From contig UYNY03000017.1 in NCBI GenBank assembly GCA_900620265.3, forward strand, positions 31,432 to 95,431: DNA of 64,000 bases, read 5' to 3'. Position numbers and translations under genes: made by a program. This document shows, one piece after another, positions 25,238 through 33,546 of the stretch. Positions within the stretch are counted from its first letter, which is position 1; each line of letters starts with the position of its first letter. The notes beneath the pieces are model-generated. The model searched no databases, was not told the DNA's origin, and saw nothing but the letters and a program-made list of their open reading frames with translations. This DNA comes from Nitrosopumilaceae archaeon. Its GTDB lineage: Archaea; Thermoproteota; Nitrososphaeria; Nitrososphaerales; Nitrosopumilaceae.

Positions 25238-25310
25238 GGCCCTCGTAGTATAGTGGTTAGTATAGGGGACTGTGGCTCCCCGGACAGGGGTTCGATTCCC
25301 CTCGAGGGCC
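25238..25310 (+). tRNA. tRNA-His (GUG)
   Basis: Acceptor GCCCTCG pairs with CGAGGGC; an extra 5' G (G-1, 25238) faces C73, as required in tRNA-His. Anticodon stem-loop GGGGA-CTGTGGC-TCCCC gives GTG. T arm CAGGGG-TTCGATT-CCCCT is standard. TATA-like GGTTATTACG lies about 28 nt upstream. Confidence 0.95.
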
Positions 25311-25404
25311 CCAATACATCCTGCCGGATCCCGGCAGGGCTCCGCCGGATATGCTCGGGACTTGGGCGGCCCGCCTGCCGGGCCGCCGCCCGCCGGATCG
25401 AGCC

Positions 25405-25749
25405 CTAGAATATGCCGAACTTTGACGACTCCATCTCGTCCTTGAGGGCCAGCTTGAAGCGGGGGCCCTCCCCCGCGTTCTTCTCCAGCCAGGTGAGGAA
25501 CTTTTTCTCCATCCCCTTGCCCTTTAGCGCGTCAAACTCGCCGCCGAGCATCTCGGCGAGCCTCTCGACCATGCCGCGGCTGACGCTCAGCACGAAAAAG
25601 TGCCACCCGAACGCGAACTCCGAGTCGGTCATGGCAAACTCGTCCTGCCCGTGGGTCATCGCCTCGAGGTGCGAGAGCCTCCTTGAGAGGGCGGCGCTGG
25701 TCCTGTCATAGTCGACGGCCGAGACGTTGATGTTTATCCTCCCGTCCAT
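25405..25749 (-). CDS. Conserved-looking hypothetical protein
   Basis: A 114-residue soluble protein, mixed alpha/beta by composition, with an Asn/Val strand at the N-terminus (RININVSAVDYDR) and amphipathic helices after it. No catalytic or metal motif is visible. The TATA-like ATTTTTAG about 26 nt upstream and codon use like neighbouring genes support it as real. I do not recognise the family. Confidence 0.65.
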   Translation of the reverse strand: MDGRININVSAVDYDRTSAALSRRLSHLEAMTHGQDEFAMTDSEFAFGWHFFVLSVSRGMVERLAEMLGGEFDALKGKGMEKKFLTWLEKNAGEGPRFKLALKDEMESSKFGIF

Positions 25750-25782
25750 GCCGCGCCCGCGGGGCCGCCCCGCTAAAAATGC

Positions 25783-26520
25783 TTACTCGAGCAGGTGCCC
25801 GAACTCTATCCCAAAGTGCTCCCTCATTATCCCCGCGTACGCCCTGATCGGGTCGGGGATCCCGTCCCCGCAGGCGACCCCCATGGCGCGGGCGCTCGTC
25901 CAGATGGAGAGCGTCTGTATTATGGTGAGGAACCTGTCGTTCTTGGAGCCCGGCGGCGAGACGGCCCTCGTGTACCTCTCGGCGTGCTCCCAGGCCGTCA
26001 CAAAGTCGACGCAGTCTGTCCCAAAGACGGCCCGCACCTGCTCGCGCACGGAGCCGGCCCTCCTCGGCGGCGTCCTGGTAAGCACGTACGGGAACCTCAC
26101 CTCGTCCGGCAGGCACCCCGGAAGCGGCCCCCACAGCGTCAGCACCCTGGCGCCGTCCATCCCGTCGAACCTCTGCACCATCTGCTCCGTGACCCCGGGA
26201 TCGGCGAACCAGAAGAGCACCAGGCTGGATCCGGATATGTCCGCCTCGAGCGCGTCCGCGCAGACGACGCGGGCGCCCGGCGCCGCGGCGCGGGCCCTCT
26301 CCGCCATCCGCGGGTCCGAGTCCACCCCGAGCGCGCTTTTTGCGCCCATCCGGAGCGCCGCGGCAAGCCCCTCCCCGCCGCCGCACCCGACGTGGCAGAA
26401 CGACTCGCCGGCGACCCCGGCGAACCCGAGCGCCTCCTCGAGCGCGCGCCGCGGCAGCTCCGCGGCATCGCCGCTCATCAGGTCCGCCGGCAGCCCCGCC
26501 AGGTACTCCTCTATCCTCAT
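25783..26520 (-). CDS. SAM-dependent methyltransferase-like protein
   Basis: A 245-residue protein with a class I methyltransferase core: motif I HVGCGGGEGLAAAL, then the acidic GVDSDPRM after the second strand, and CADALEADI. The rest (LFWFADPGVTEQM onward) resembles no well-known family, so the substrate is unknown. The ATG at 26520 overlaps the stop of the UPF0147 gene (ATGA), which makes it the second gene of that small operon. Confidence 0.75.
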   Translation of the reverse strand: MRIEEYLAGLPADLMSGDAAELPRRALEEALGFAGVAGESFCHVGCGGGEGLAAALRMGAKSALGVDSDPRMAERARAAAPGARVVCADALEADISGSSLVLFWFADPGVTEQMVQRFDGMDGARVLTLWGPLPGCLPDEVRFPYVLTRTPPRRAGSVREQVRAVFGTDCVDFVTAWEHAERYTRAVSPPGSKNDRFLTIIQTLSIWTSARAMGVACGDGIPDPIRAYAGIMREHFGIEFGHLLE

Positions 26521-26786
26521 TCCCGGATGCTCTCGAGCTTGGAGACGGCCTGCCACAGCTGCGTCCTGACGAACGAGGGCATGTTGGGATCCTGCGTCAC
26601 GTCGTCAAGGGTGCTGATCGCGTTGGCCGCCCTCACGGAGAGCGAGTACTCTGGGTCCCCGAGCCCCTCGAGCAGGTCGCTTATCGACTTTTTGATGGTC
26701 TTGGGGGTGGTCGGGCTGCCCGCTATCTGGTTGAGCGTGTCCACGGCCTCCTTCATCGCGGCCTTGTTCCTTGCGGCATCCACCAT
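26517..26786 (-). CDS. UPF0147 family protein
   Basis: An 89-residue helical protein of the archaeal UPF0147 family, with AVDTLNQIAGSPTTPK and DPEYSLSVRAANAISTLDDVTQDPNMP matching the family pattern. Function is unknown; structures of relatives are helical bundles. A TATA-like TTTATAC at about 26809-26815 places the leaderless start at the ATG 26786 and not at the in-frame codon at 26804. Confidence 0.88.
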   Translation of the reverse strand: MVDAARNKAAMKEAVDTLNQIAGSPTTPKTIKKSISDLLEGLGDPEYSLSVRAANAISTLDDVTQDPNMPSFVRTQLWQAVSKLESIRE

Positions 26787-26816
26787 GGGGGCCCGCCGAC
26801 CCACAGAAGTATAAAT

Positions 26817-27131
26817 TTACAGATCCGGCAGGTCCGCAAAGACGCCGCCGGCGTCCTCGGAGGCCGGATACGACCCGAGGTCCGGTATCCTGGCCGGGAA
26901 CCTTGAGAGCCTGCCGGTGGTGCAGTCAAACTCGGCCCCGTGCCAGCCGCACCTCACCGTGCACCCGTCCAGCGCGCCGGCGGCCAGGCTGGCCCCCGAG
27001 TGCGTGCACGTGTCGTCCACCACGTGGTACCTGCCGCCCTCGTTGAGGACCAGCAGGTCCCTCCCCCCGGCGCGGAAGCCTGCCATCGTGCCGGGCGGCA
27101 CGTCGCCGGCACCGCAGACGCGCACCCTCAC
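26817..27131 (-). CDS. Rieske-type [2Fe-2S] ferredoxin
   Basis: A 104-residue soluble Rieske protein with CTHSGASL and CGWHGAEFD supplying the two Cys and two His ligands. There is no membrane anchor, so it resembles the ferredoxin components of dioxygenases or NirD-like proteins and not a bc1 subunit. It starts at a GTG that overlaps the FAH-family stop (GTGA), so it is the last gene of the long rpoN operon. Redox partner unknown. Confidence 0.88.
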   Translation of the reverse strand: MRVRVCGAGDVPPGTMAGFRAGGRDLLVLNEGGRYHVVDDTCTHSGASLAAGALDGCTVRCGWHGAEFDCTTGRLSRFPARIPDLGSYPASEDAGGVFADLPDL

Positions 27132-27997
27132 CGCCCGGCGCCCCCCGTGATCCTGACCCTGTTGCGGAGCGTCCCGAGCCCCTCTATCCCGGCCTCGACC
27201 ATGTCGCCGTCCCTGAGGTACCCGCCGGGGTGGCCCCCGAGCGCCACCCCCGCCGGCGTCCCCGTCGATATGACGTCGCCCCTCTCGAGCGTCATCACCC
27301 TTGAGAGCCCCGATATTATCTCCGGTATCTTTACGTGCATCATCGACGTGCTCGAGTCCTGCCTCGTCTCGCCGTTGACGCGCGTCGTGATGCGCAGGTC
27401 CTGCGGGTCGCCCGCCTCGTCGGCCGTCGTTATCCAGGGGCCGCACGGGGCGAACGTGTCAAACCCCTTTGCCCTGCCGAACTGCCCGTCCCGCTCCTGT
27501 ATCTCCCTGGCAGAGACGTCGTTGAGGACCATGTAGCCTAGCACGGCGCCCATGGCGTCCCCCGGCGCCACGTCCTTGCAGTCCCTCCCGATCACCACTG
27601 CAAGCTCGGCCTCGTAGTCGAGCCTGCCGGCGAACGCCGGGCATACGATGTCGGACCCGGGGCCCGCCAGCGCCGTGGGCGGCTTTAGCACCACGGCCGG
27701 CTCGTCGGGCGGGTCGATCCCCTGCTCCCTTGCGTGGTCCTCGTAGTTGAACGCCAGGCATATTATCTTGCCCGGGCGCTGCACGGGGGCGAGCAGCTCG
27801 TACTCTGCGGTCTCGTATCTGAGGCGCCCCGACGACCTCTCGACCTCGGCGGGCCAGCCGTCAAAGAGAAACCCCCGCATCCCGTCGGGTACCGGGACGC
27901 CCGTCCTCACCGCGATCTCCTCCCGGGTTGCCACCCTGCCGTCCCTGACGAGCCCGTACGTCTCGGCGCCGCCCGCCCTTATCCTGGCTATCCTCAT
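27128..27997 (-). CDS. Fumarylacetoacetate hydrolase (FAH) family protein
   Basis: A 289-residue protein with the FAH fold: KIICLAFNYEDHA, the metal Glu residues in GRLDYEAELAVVIG, LNDVSAREIQ, KGFDTFAPCGPW, and STGTPAGVALG. Family members hydrolyse C-C bonds in diketo acids or decarboxylate oxaloacetate; specificity is not predictable. It sits between gltX and the Rieske gene with one base of spacing to gltX, so expression follows the housekeeping operon. Confidence 0.88.
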   Translation of the reverse strand: MRIARIRAGGAETYGLVRDGRVATREEIAVRTGVPVPDGMRGFLFDGWPAEVERSSGRLRYETAEYELLAPVQRPGKIICLAFNYEDHAREQGIDPPDEPAVVLKPPTALAGPGSDIVCPAFAGRLDYEAELAVVIGRDCKDVAPGDAMGAVLGYMVLNDVSAREIQERDGQFGRAKGFDTFAPCGPWITTADEAGDPQDLRITTRVNGETRQDSSTSMMHVKIPEIISGLSRVMTLERGDVISTGTPAGVALGGHPGGYLRDGDMVEAGIEGLGTLRNRVRITGGAGR

Positions 27998-27998
27998 C

Positions 27999-29666
27999 TC
28001 ACTTGTGCGTGAATATCGCCTGCGTCTGCGAGTCCTTCCTGCAATACCCGAACCTTACAAACTGCACCGGCGCGCCCTCCTCCACGTCAAGGTATGCAGG
28101 CTCGCTATAAACGTCTAGCTCGGAGAGGCTCCCCTCGTCGTACTCGCCGTCCCTGAAGAGCTCCCCCGGCACCAGTATCCTCAGCCTGTGGGACCCTGCC
28201 GGGACCCACTGGATGGCCTGCCCGCCCGCCCCGCCCAGGTACTCGGCGGCGGGACTGCCCCCGGCCCGGGTGATCCTGACCCGCCCGATCCCCATCAGGG
28301 TCGCCTCCGAGCCCTCCGCGAGGGCCCCGGCGTCGGCCTCGGCGATGCTGATGCCGCCCGACGTGTCGACTGTCCTGCTCCCCATCTCCGAGGAGGGGTG
28401 GTTGCGGATCTCGACGGAGGGCGGCAGCCCGGCAACGTCCAGCCGGACCGGGTCCTCGACCATGTGGAGCCTCCCTGCCACCGGGTCTATCACGGACCTG
28501 TTGAACGAGACGAGCGACTCGAAGGGGGCCGTCGACTCTGACTTTGTCATCCCGAGCGACATGACGAACCTCCTCACCGCCTCCGGCTTTATCCCGCGCC
28601 TCTTGAGCCCCTCGAGGGTCGGCAGGCGCGGGTCGTCGTACCAGGAGACCTTGCCCTCCTCGATGAGCGGCCTCGTGGCCCTCTTGGATGTCGGCATGCC
28701 GCGCAGCTCGAGGCGCGAGAAGAACCCGCGCTCGGGCGTGCGCATGCCGAGCGCCCCGTTGATGGCGGCCGCCAGCTCGGCGCGCATCTCGAACTCCTTT
28801 GAGCGGAACGAGTGGGTGACCCCGTCCCGGCTGTCCTCGATGGCGACTGCCATGTCGTAGCTTGGCCAGACCCTGTACCTTGTCCCCTGCCTGTAGTGCG
28901 GCACGTCGACTATCCTGAACAGGACTGGGTCGCGCATCACCGTGTTGTCCGACTTCATGTCGCCGCGGAAGCGCAGCACGGCCGAGCCGGGCCTTGACTT
29001 TGTGAACATCGCCCTCCACTTCTTCTGCGCCTCGTCCGGGCCGTCATAGCTGCACCTGCACGCGGCCCTGTCCCTCCTGTTGCGCCCCATCGCGTCCCTG
29101 CTGCACGTGCAGACGTACGCGGCCCCCGCGCCTACCAGCCTGCCGCCGGCCGCGTGGATCTCCTCCATGTCGTCGGACGTGCACTTTGTCTCGTCGGGCC
29201 TCACGCCGAGCCACTCTAGCCCCACGTTGATCGCCGCGTGGTACTCCATCCGCTCCGACTCTGGGTTGGTGTCATCAAAGCGCAGTATGAACCTGCCCCC
29301 GTACATCCGGGCGTACTCGGCGTTGATGATTGCCGCCTTTGCGTGGCCGATGTGCGGGTACCCGTTGGGCTCGGGCGGGAACCTCGTCACCACCGCCCCC
29401 ATGGCGGCGCCCGGGATCTCGGGCAGCCCCTCCCTCTCCCGGCGCGGCTCCCTCGCCGGCAGGGCGGCCGCCTCCCTCTGCAGGTCCCGCGGGTCCATCG
29501 AGTTGACCTCGGAGACGGCCCTTGCCACCTCGGCGGAGGCGGCCGGCACGTCGGCCCGGAGATCCGGCCTGGCGGCAAGCAGCATCCCGAGGACGGCCCC
29601 CTCCTGCGCCCTCCCCCCGTGGGAGGCCGCGTTGGAGACGGCCATCTCGCGCAGCCCCTCTATCAC
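27999..29666 (-). CDS. gltX: Glutamyl-tRNA synthetase, archaeal type
   Basis: Charges tRNA-Glu and, by misacylation, tRNA-Gln in organisms that use GatCAB/GatDE. The 555-residue protein has an archaeal GluRS N-terminal domain (VSNAASHGGRAQEGAVLG), the class I HIGH motif as PEPNGYPHIGHAKA, a KMSKS equivalent around TSKRATRPLIEEG, and the all-beta anticodon-binding C-terminus of the GlnRS-like type. The HIGH segment is GlnRS-like, but archaea use GluRS here. Its ATG overlaps the GGPP synthase stop. Confidence 0.93.
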   Translation of the reverse strand: MIEGLREMAVSNAASHGGRAQEGAVLGMLLAARPDLRADVPAASAEVARAVSEVNSMDPRDLQREAAALPAREPRREREGLPEIPGAAMGAVVTRFPPEPNGYPHIGHAKAAIINAEYARMYGGRFILRFDDTNPESERMEYHAAINVGLEWLGVRPDETKCTSDDMEEIHAAGGRLVGAGAAYVCTCSRDAMGRNRRDRAACRCSYDGPDEAQKKWRAMFTKSRPGSAVLRFRGDMKSDNTVMRDPVLFRIVDVPHYRQGTRYRVWPSYDMAVAIEDSRDGVTHSFRSKEFEMRAELAAAINGALGMRTPERGFFSRLELRGMPTSKRATRPLIEEGKVSWYDDPRLPTLEGLKRRGIKPEAVRRFVMSLGMTKSESTAPFESLVSFNRSVIDPVAGRLHMVEDPVRLDVAGLPPSVEIRNHPSSEMGSRTVDTSGGISIAEADAGALAEGSEATLMGIGRVRITRAGGSPAAEYLGGAGGQAIQWVPAGSHRLRILVPGELFRDGEYDEGSLSELDVYSEPAYLDVEEGAPVQFVRFGYCRKDSQTQAIFTHK

Positions 29667-30631
29667 GAGACCCTCTCCACCACGCGGTCAAGCAGCCGCG
29701 CCAGGTCGTCCCTGGCCGGCCCCCCGTACGGCGCCAGCGACCGCCCCGCCCTCCGCGCGTACGTGCGCGCCCGCCGCCTCACCTCCGCGTCGACGCCCAG
29801 CGACCTCATGACATCGGCCGCGGACCCTATCTGCCGGGCCGTGGCGCGCGCGTTGCCGAGCGCCGCCCGCAGGGCGCGCCTCTCGGCGCCACGCGCGGCC
29901 CCCAGCGCCAGCAGCACCGGCAGCGACTTTTTGCCCTCCCTGATGTCGTTGCCGACCGGCTTGCCGGTGGCGCCGCTGTCCCCGACGGTCCCCATCAGGT
30001 CGTCGGTCATCTGGAACGCGATCCCGAGGTTCCTCCCGAACGAGGCGAGCCTCGCGACGTCGCGGCGCGGCGCCGACGCGGAGATGGCGCCCATCGCGCA
30101 CGACACCTCGAAGAGAGCCGCCGTCTTCTTTGATATCATCGCCACGTACGCCGCCTCCGACGGGATCCTCCCCGAGCGCCCCATCTCGATGTCCGCCTGC
30201 TGCCCCTCGCAGACCTCGGCGCAGGCGCCGGCCAGCCTGGAGACCATCCCTGCCACGCCGTCCGGCCCTATGCGCGAGGAGGCCAGCGCCCCGAACGCCC
30301 TCGAGAAGAGCACGTCGCCGGCCAGTATCGCGGCGTCCCCGCCGAACTTCTCATGGACCGTCGGCACGCCGTGCCTCACCTCGTCGTTGTCCATCATGTC
30401 GTCGTGCACCAGGGTAAAGTTGTGCACCATCTCGACGGCGGCCGCGGCCGGCATGGCTCCCCGCATCGTGCCGCCGAGCATCTGGCAGCTGCGCACGACC
30501 ATGTACGGCCTGAGCCGCTTGCCGCCGTGCCTGACAAGGTGCGAGGCGGCGCCGTACAGGGACGCGGGGCTCCCGCGCAGGGCGCGGAGCAGGTACCTGT
30601 CGGTGGCCGCCGCCACCTCCTCAACCCTCAT
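29663..30631 (-). CDS. Geranylgeranyl diphosphate synthase
   Basis: Makes the C20 precursor of archaeal ether lipids. The 322-residue protein has the first aspartate-rich motif VHDDMMDNDEVRHG and the second as TDDLMGTVGD, where Gly replaces the last Asp, as in many archaeal enzymes; KRLRPYMV and GKPVGNDIREGKKSLP are also typical. The start at 30631 overlaps the IPP isomerase 3' end by 11 bases. Its place directly after idi in a mevalonate operon fits its role. Confidence 0.92.
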   Translation of the reverse strand: MRVEEVAAATDRYLLRALRGSPASLYGAASHLVRHGGKRLRPYMVVRSCQMLGGTMRGAMPAAAAVEMVHNFTLVHDDMMDNDEVRHGVPTVHEKFGGDAAILAGDVLFSRAFGALASSRIGPDGVAGMVSRLAGACAEVCEGQQADIEMGRSGRIPSEAAYVAMISKKTAALFEVSCAMGAISASAPRRDVARLASFGRNLGIAFQMTDDLMGTVGDSGATGKPVGNDIREGKKSLPVLLALGAARGAERRALRAALGNARATARQIGSAADVMRSLGVDAEVRRRARTYARRAGRSLAPYGGPARDDLARLLDRVVERVS

Positions 30632-31256
30632 CGACGAGCCTCCACCTGTCGGGCCCCATGTGGGCCGCGATCGCCCTGTCCAGCTCCCCGTCCATCCGGC
30701 CCGCCCACGCGCGGGCGCCGGCCGGCAGCCCCGCCAGCGCGGCAGGATCCGACCCGCCAAGCAGCCGCAGCGCGACGAGCATCCAGGGGCAGAACGCCCG
30801 CGGGTCCGACGCCATCTCGCCCGCCAGCTGGCCCGCCGTGACGTGCCTGACGGCGTCTATCTCGCCGGGCGCCCCGCGCAGCTCCCCGTCGGTCCACCCC
30901 GCCAGGGTCGCGCAGACCTCGTTCTCCGAGCCGGCGTCCCCGTAGGGGATGTGGTACTCGAACTTGTGCAGGTATGCCAGATCGCACCTGGCGCCGAGCT
31001 CCTCTGGCATCCTGCGCTCCCCGGCGTCCACGTACGGCTCTGACACCCTCGGGTGGCTTGCGAACGTGCCGTCCCAGCGGCCGGGCCAGAGCGGCTTTGC
31101 GGCGTCGCGCCTTGCAAGCGCGAGCCTTCCCGACCCGTCAAAGACGAGCGCCGTGAACGCCCGGTGCAGCAGCCCGTCCGGCTCGTGGCACCGCTCCTTG
31201 GTGGCGGTCCCCACCTCGGCGTCGGCCCCGTCGACGAGCACCAGCGTCTCTGTCAT
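30621..31256 (-). CDS. idi: Isopentenyl-diphosphate isomerase, type 1 (Nudix)
   Basis: Interconverts IPP and DMAPP. The 211-residue protein is the metal-dependent Nudix type, with RAFTALVFDGSGRLALARR, GTFASHPRVSEPY containing the catalytic-type segment, and the degenerate Nudix helix RRMPEELG. Type 1 is less common in archaea than the flavin type 2. The usual catalytic Cys region reads DGTFASHP, with Ala-Ser where TxCSHP is frequent, so the nucleophile position deserves a check. ATG overlaps the ipk stop. Confidence 0.85.
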   Translation of the reverse strand: MTETLVLVDGADAEVGTATKERCHEPDGLLHRAFTALVFDGSGRLALARRDAAKPLWPGRWDGTFASHPRVSEPYVDAGERRMPEELGARCDLAYLHKFEYHIPYGDAGSENEVCATLAGWTDGELRGAPGEIDAVRHVTAGQLAGEMASDPRAFCPWMLVALRLLGGSDPAALAGLPAGARAWAGRMDGELDRAIAAHMGPDRWRLVDEG

Positions 31257-31996
31257 GGCGCCCCCCCAAAGTACGTGCCCGGCGGCCCCCGGCCCGCGAC
31301 CGCCTCTGATATCCGGCGCGGCCTGTTCCCGTTGAGCAGCACGACGGGGACGCCGCCCCTTGATATGGCGCGCGCCTCGCGCACCTTCCTTGCCATGCCG
31401 CCCGTCACGTCCGGCGCGCCGCCCGAGACCGTGGCGCGCGCCCGGTCGCCGTCCCGGAGCAGCTCGCGCGACCTGGTGTCGCGGTACAGCCCGTCCTCTG
31501 CAAGCGCGAATATGCAGAGGCGGGGCCTGGTGGCGGCAGCTATCAGCGTCATCAGCCTGTCGCCCGACATGATGTACGTCCTCCCCCCCGACCAGAGCGC
31601 GTCGCCGTAGGTCACCGGGACGAGGCCGGACGCGGCGATCCTTGCAGCCTCCCTGATCCTTGGTGCCTGCGGGGACCTGCCCGAGACGAGGGCGGCCGGC
31701 GGCATCGAGTAGGGGGCGAGCCCGCCGGCGGCGAGCTCGCGCAGCACGATCCTGTCCAGCTCGACCATCGAGTTCTTTACGTCCGAGACGGCCCGCGGCG
31801 CGTGCCTGCCGGGCCTCGTGTGCATGTCGTGCCTCACCGACCAGTAGTGGCCGAACGAGCCGCCCCCGTGCACCAGGATTGCAGGCTCGCCTGCCCTGGC
31901 CAGCTCGCGGGCCGCGGCCCTGACGGCCGCCGGCCTCGGGGTCATCGGCCTTGACTTTTCAGTTATGACCGAGCCGCCAAGCTTTGCCAGTATCAC
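31253..31996 (-). CDS. ipk: Isopentenyl phosphate kinase
   Basis: ATP-dependent kinase giving IPP in the archaeal alternative mevalonate pathway. The 247-residue amino-acid-kinase-fold protein has LAKLGGSVITEK at the N-terminus, HGGGSFGHYW with the catalytic His, and DVTGGMARKV near the C-terminus. Translationally coupled on both sides (mvk before, idi after). Confidence 0.94.
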   Translation of the reverse strand: MILAKLGGSVITEKSRPMTPRPAAVRAAARELARAGEPAILVHGGGSFGHYWSVRHDMHTRPGRHAPRAVSDVKNSMVELDRIVLRELAAGGLAPYSMPPAALVSGRSPQAPRIREAARIAASGLVPVTYGDALWSGGRTYIMSGDRLMTLIAAATRPRLCIFALAEDGLYRDTRSRELLRDGDRARATVSGGAPDVTGGMARKVREARAISRGGVPVVLLNGNRPRRISEAVAGRGPPGTYFGGAP

Positions 31997-32934
31997 GCCC
32001 CCGCCCGCCCCCCCGTTCCATTAAAAACTATCAGTCCCTCGTTGTCCATCCCCGACTCAAAGCAGCCGAACCCGGCCCCCCTGAGGGCCTCTGCCGCCCG
32101 CCCCGTGCCGTCCAGCGCGATGGCGCACCCGCCCCCGCCGGCCCCGGTGAGCTTTGCACCGGCGGACGCGCCGCCCGCCACGGATATGATCCTCTCGAGC
32201 CCCGGCGTCGAGGCGCCGGCCTCCCGAAGCAGGGCGTGGTTCCTCGACATGGCCGCCCCGAGGCCGGCCTCGTCCCCGGCCTCTATCTGCGCCGGCGCCT
32301 CCCCGACCATGCGCCCGACCTCCTCAAGGGCCCTCCCGAACCCGGCCGGATCGGCCCCCCTGTATTTGGAGACGCGCCCGACGGCCTCGCGCGTGCTGTG
32401 CCTCTGCCCCGAGTCGGCCACCGCGACGCGGAGGCCCGGCCCCGGGCGCACGGCGCGGATGCGGCCGTCCCAGAGTATCACCCCGCCGCGCGCGCACGCG
32501 GCGCAGTCGGCGCCCGACGCCCCCGGAAAGGCCGTCCTCTCGGCCTCGGACGCGAGGCGCAGCGCCTCCCCCCTCGACGCGCCGCCGCGCAGACCCAGCA
32601 CGGCGCCGGCGCACGCGACGCAGCACGCGGACGACGACCCGAGGCCGGCGCCCGGGGGCACCTCCGAGTCGACGGTGATGTCGACGCCGGTCCCGGCGGC
32701 TAGCGCGATGTGGTAGAGCGGGCGCAGCTCCGGCCCGACGTCGCGCGGGTCGCCGCCTGCCGGCGCCTCGAGCGATCCCACCCCGGATGATATCCTGATC
32801 ATGCCGCCGCCCGCCTCCTCCGCCGTGACCGTGACCCTCCTGTTGATGGCGCACAGGACGGCGCCCGACCCGTGCATCACAAAGTGCTCGCCGAGCAGCA
32901 CCGCCTTGCCCGGCGCCGAGGCGGACGACCTCAA
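31993..32934 (-). CDS. mvk: Mevalonate kinase
   Basis: GHMP-family kinase phosphorylating mevalonate. The 313-residue protein shows APGKAVLLGEHFVMHG, the ATP loop PPGAGLGSSSACCVA, and KLTGAGGGGCAIAL. The family length is normal. The ATG overlaps the rpsB stop codon. No phosphomevalonate dehydratase or decarboxylase gene is present in this window, so the intermediate steps must be encoded elsewhere. Confidence 0.93.
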   Translation of the reverse strand: MRSSASAPGKAVLLGEHFVMHGSGAVLCAINRRVTVTAEEAGGGMIRISSGVGSLEAPAGGDPRDVGPELRPLYHIALAAGTGVDITVDSEVPPGAGLGSSSACCVACAGAVLGLRGGASRGEALRLASEAERTAFPGASGADCAACARGGVILWDGRIRAVRPGPGLRVAVADSGQRHSTREAVGRVSKYRGADPAGFGRALEEVGRMVGEAPAQIEAGDEAGLGAAMSRNHALLREAGASTPGLERIISVAGGASAGAKLTGAGGGGCAIALDGTGRAAEALRGAGFGCFESGMDNEGLIVFNGTGGRAGA

Positions 32935-33542
32935 TCCTGTTCCGGCTCGTCCCCGGCCTTGTTCTCAAAGCCCTTTATGGGCCCCACCGCGTCCGGGTCG
33001 CCCCCACCCTCCTCGATGGTGCTCCTTGCAAGCAGCCAGAAGACGGCGGCCATCGCCTTTGTCCCCATCGTGTTGGCAGGTATCACGATGTCAAGGCACG
33101 AGGTGATGTTGTTGGTGTTCGAGACGCCGATGACGGGGATCCCCGCGTTGGTCGCCTCGGTGACCGCCTGCGCGTCTATCTGCGGCTCTGTGACTAGCAC
33201 GAGGCTCGGCTCGATGTAATAGTGGAGCGACGGGTTGGTCAGGGTGCCGGGCCAGAACCGGCCGTCCATCCTGCGGGCCCCCACCTTTTCGCAGAACATC
33301 GCCGTCGGGGTCTCGGCCTTTGTGAGCCCGGCGCAGACGAGCAGCCTTTCGGCCCCGATCCTGTTTATCAGCCTCGATGCGGCCCGGATCCTCGATATCG
33401 TGGTGGCAAGGTCCATCTTGTACTTGCCGTCGGCCTCGGCCCCGGTCGTAAACCGCTCCATGAACTTTGTCCTGATGCCCTGCCCGATGTCCACGCCGGC
33501 CCTCTCTATCTCGCGGCGCTCCATCTCCGGCTGCTGGCTCAT
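32931..33542 (-). CDS. rpsB: Ribosomal protein uS2
   Basis: Small-subunit ribosomal protein S2, archaeal form, 203 residues. Recognisable segments are AEADGKYKMDLATTISRIR, RFWPGTLTNPSL, EPSLVLVTEPQIDAQAVTEA, and VIGVSNTNN. The acidic C-terminal tail is short. It lies between enolase and mevalonate kinase, an arrangement common in archaea. Confidence 0.95.
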   Translation of the reverse strand: MSQQPEMERREIERAGVDIGQGIRTKFMERFTTGAEADGKYKMDLATTISRIRAASRLINRIGAERLLVCAGLTKAETPTAMFCEKVGARRMDGRFWPGTLTNPSLHYYIEPSLVLVTEPQIDAQAVTEATNAGIPVIGVSNTNNITSCLDIVIPANTMGTKAMAAVFWLLARSTIEEGGGDPDAVGPIKGFENKAGDEPEQD

Positions 33543-33546
33543 TTCC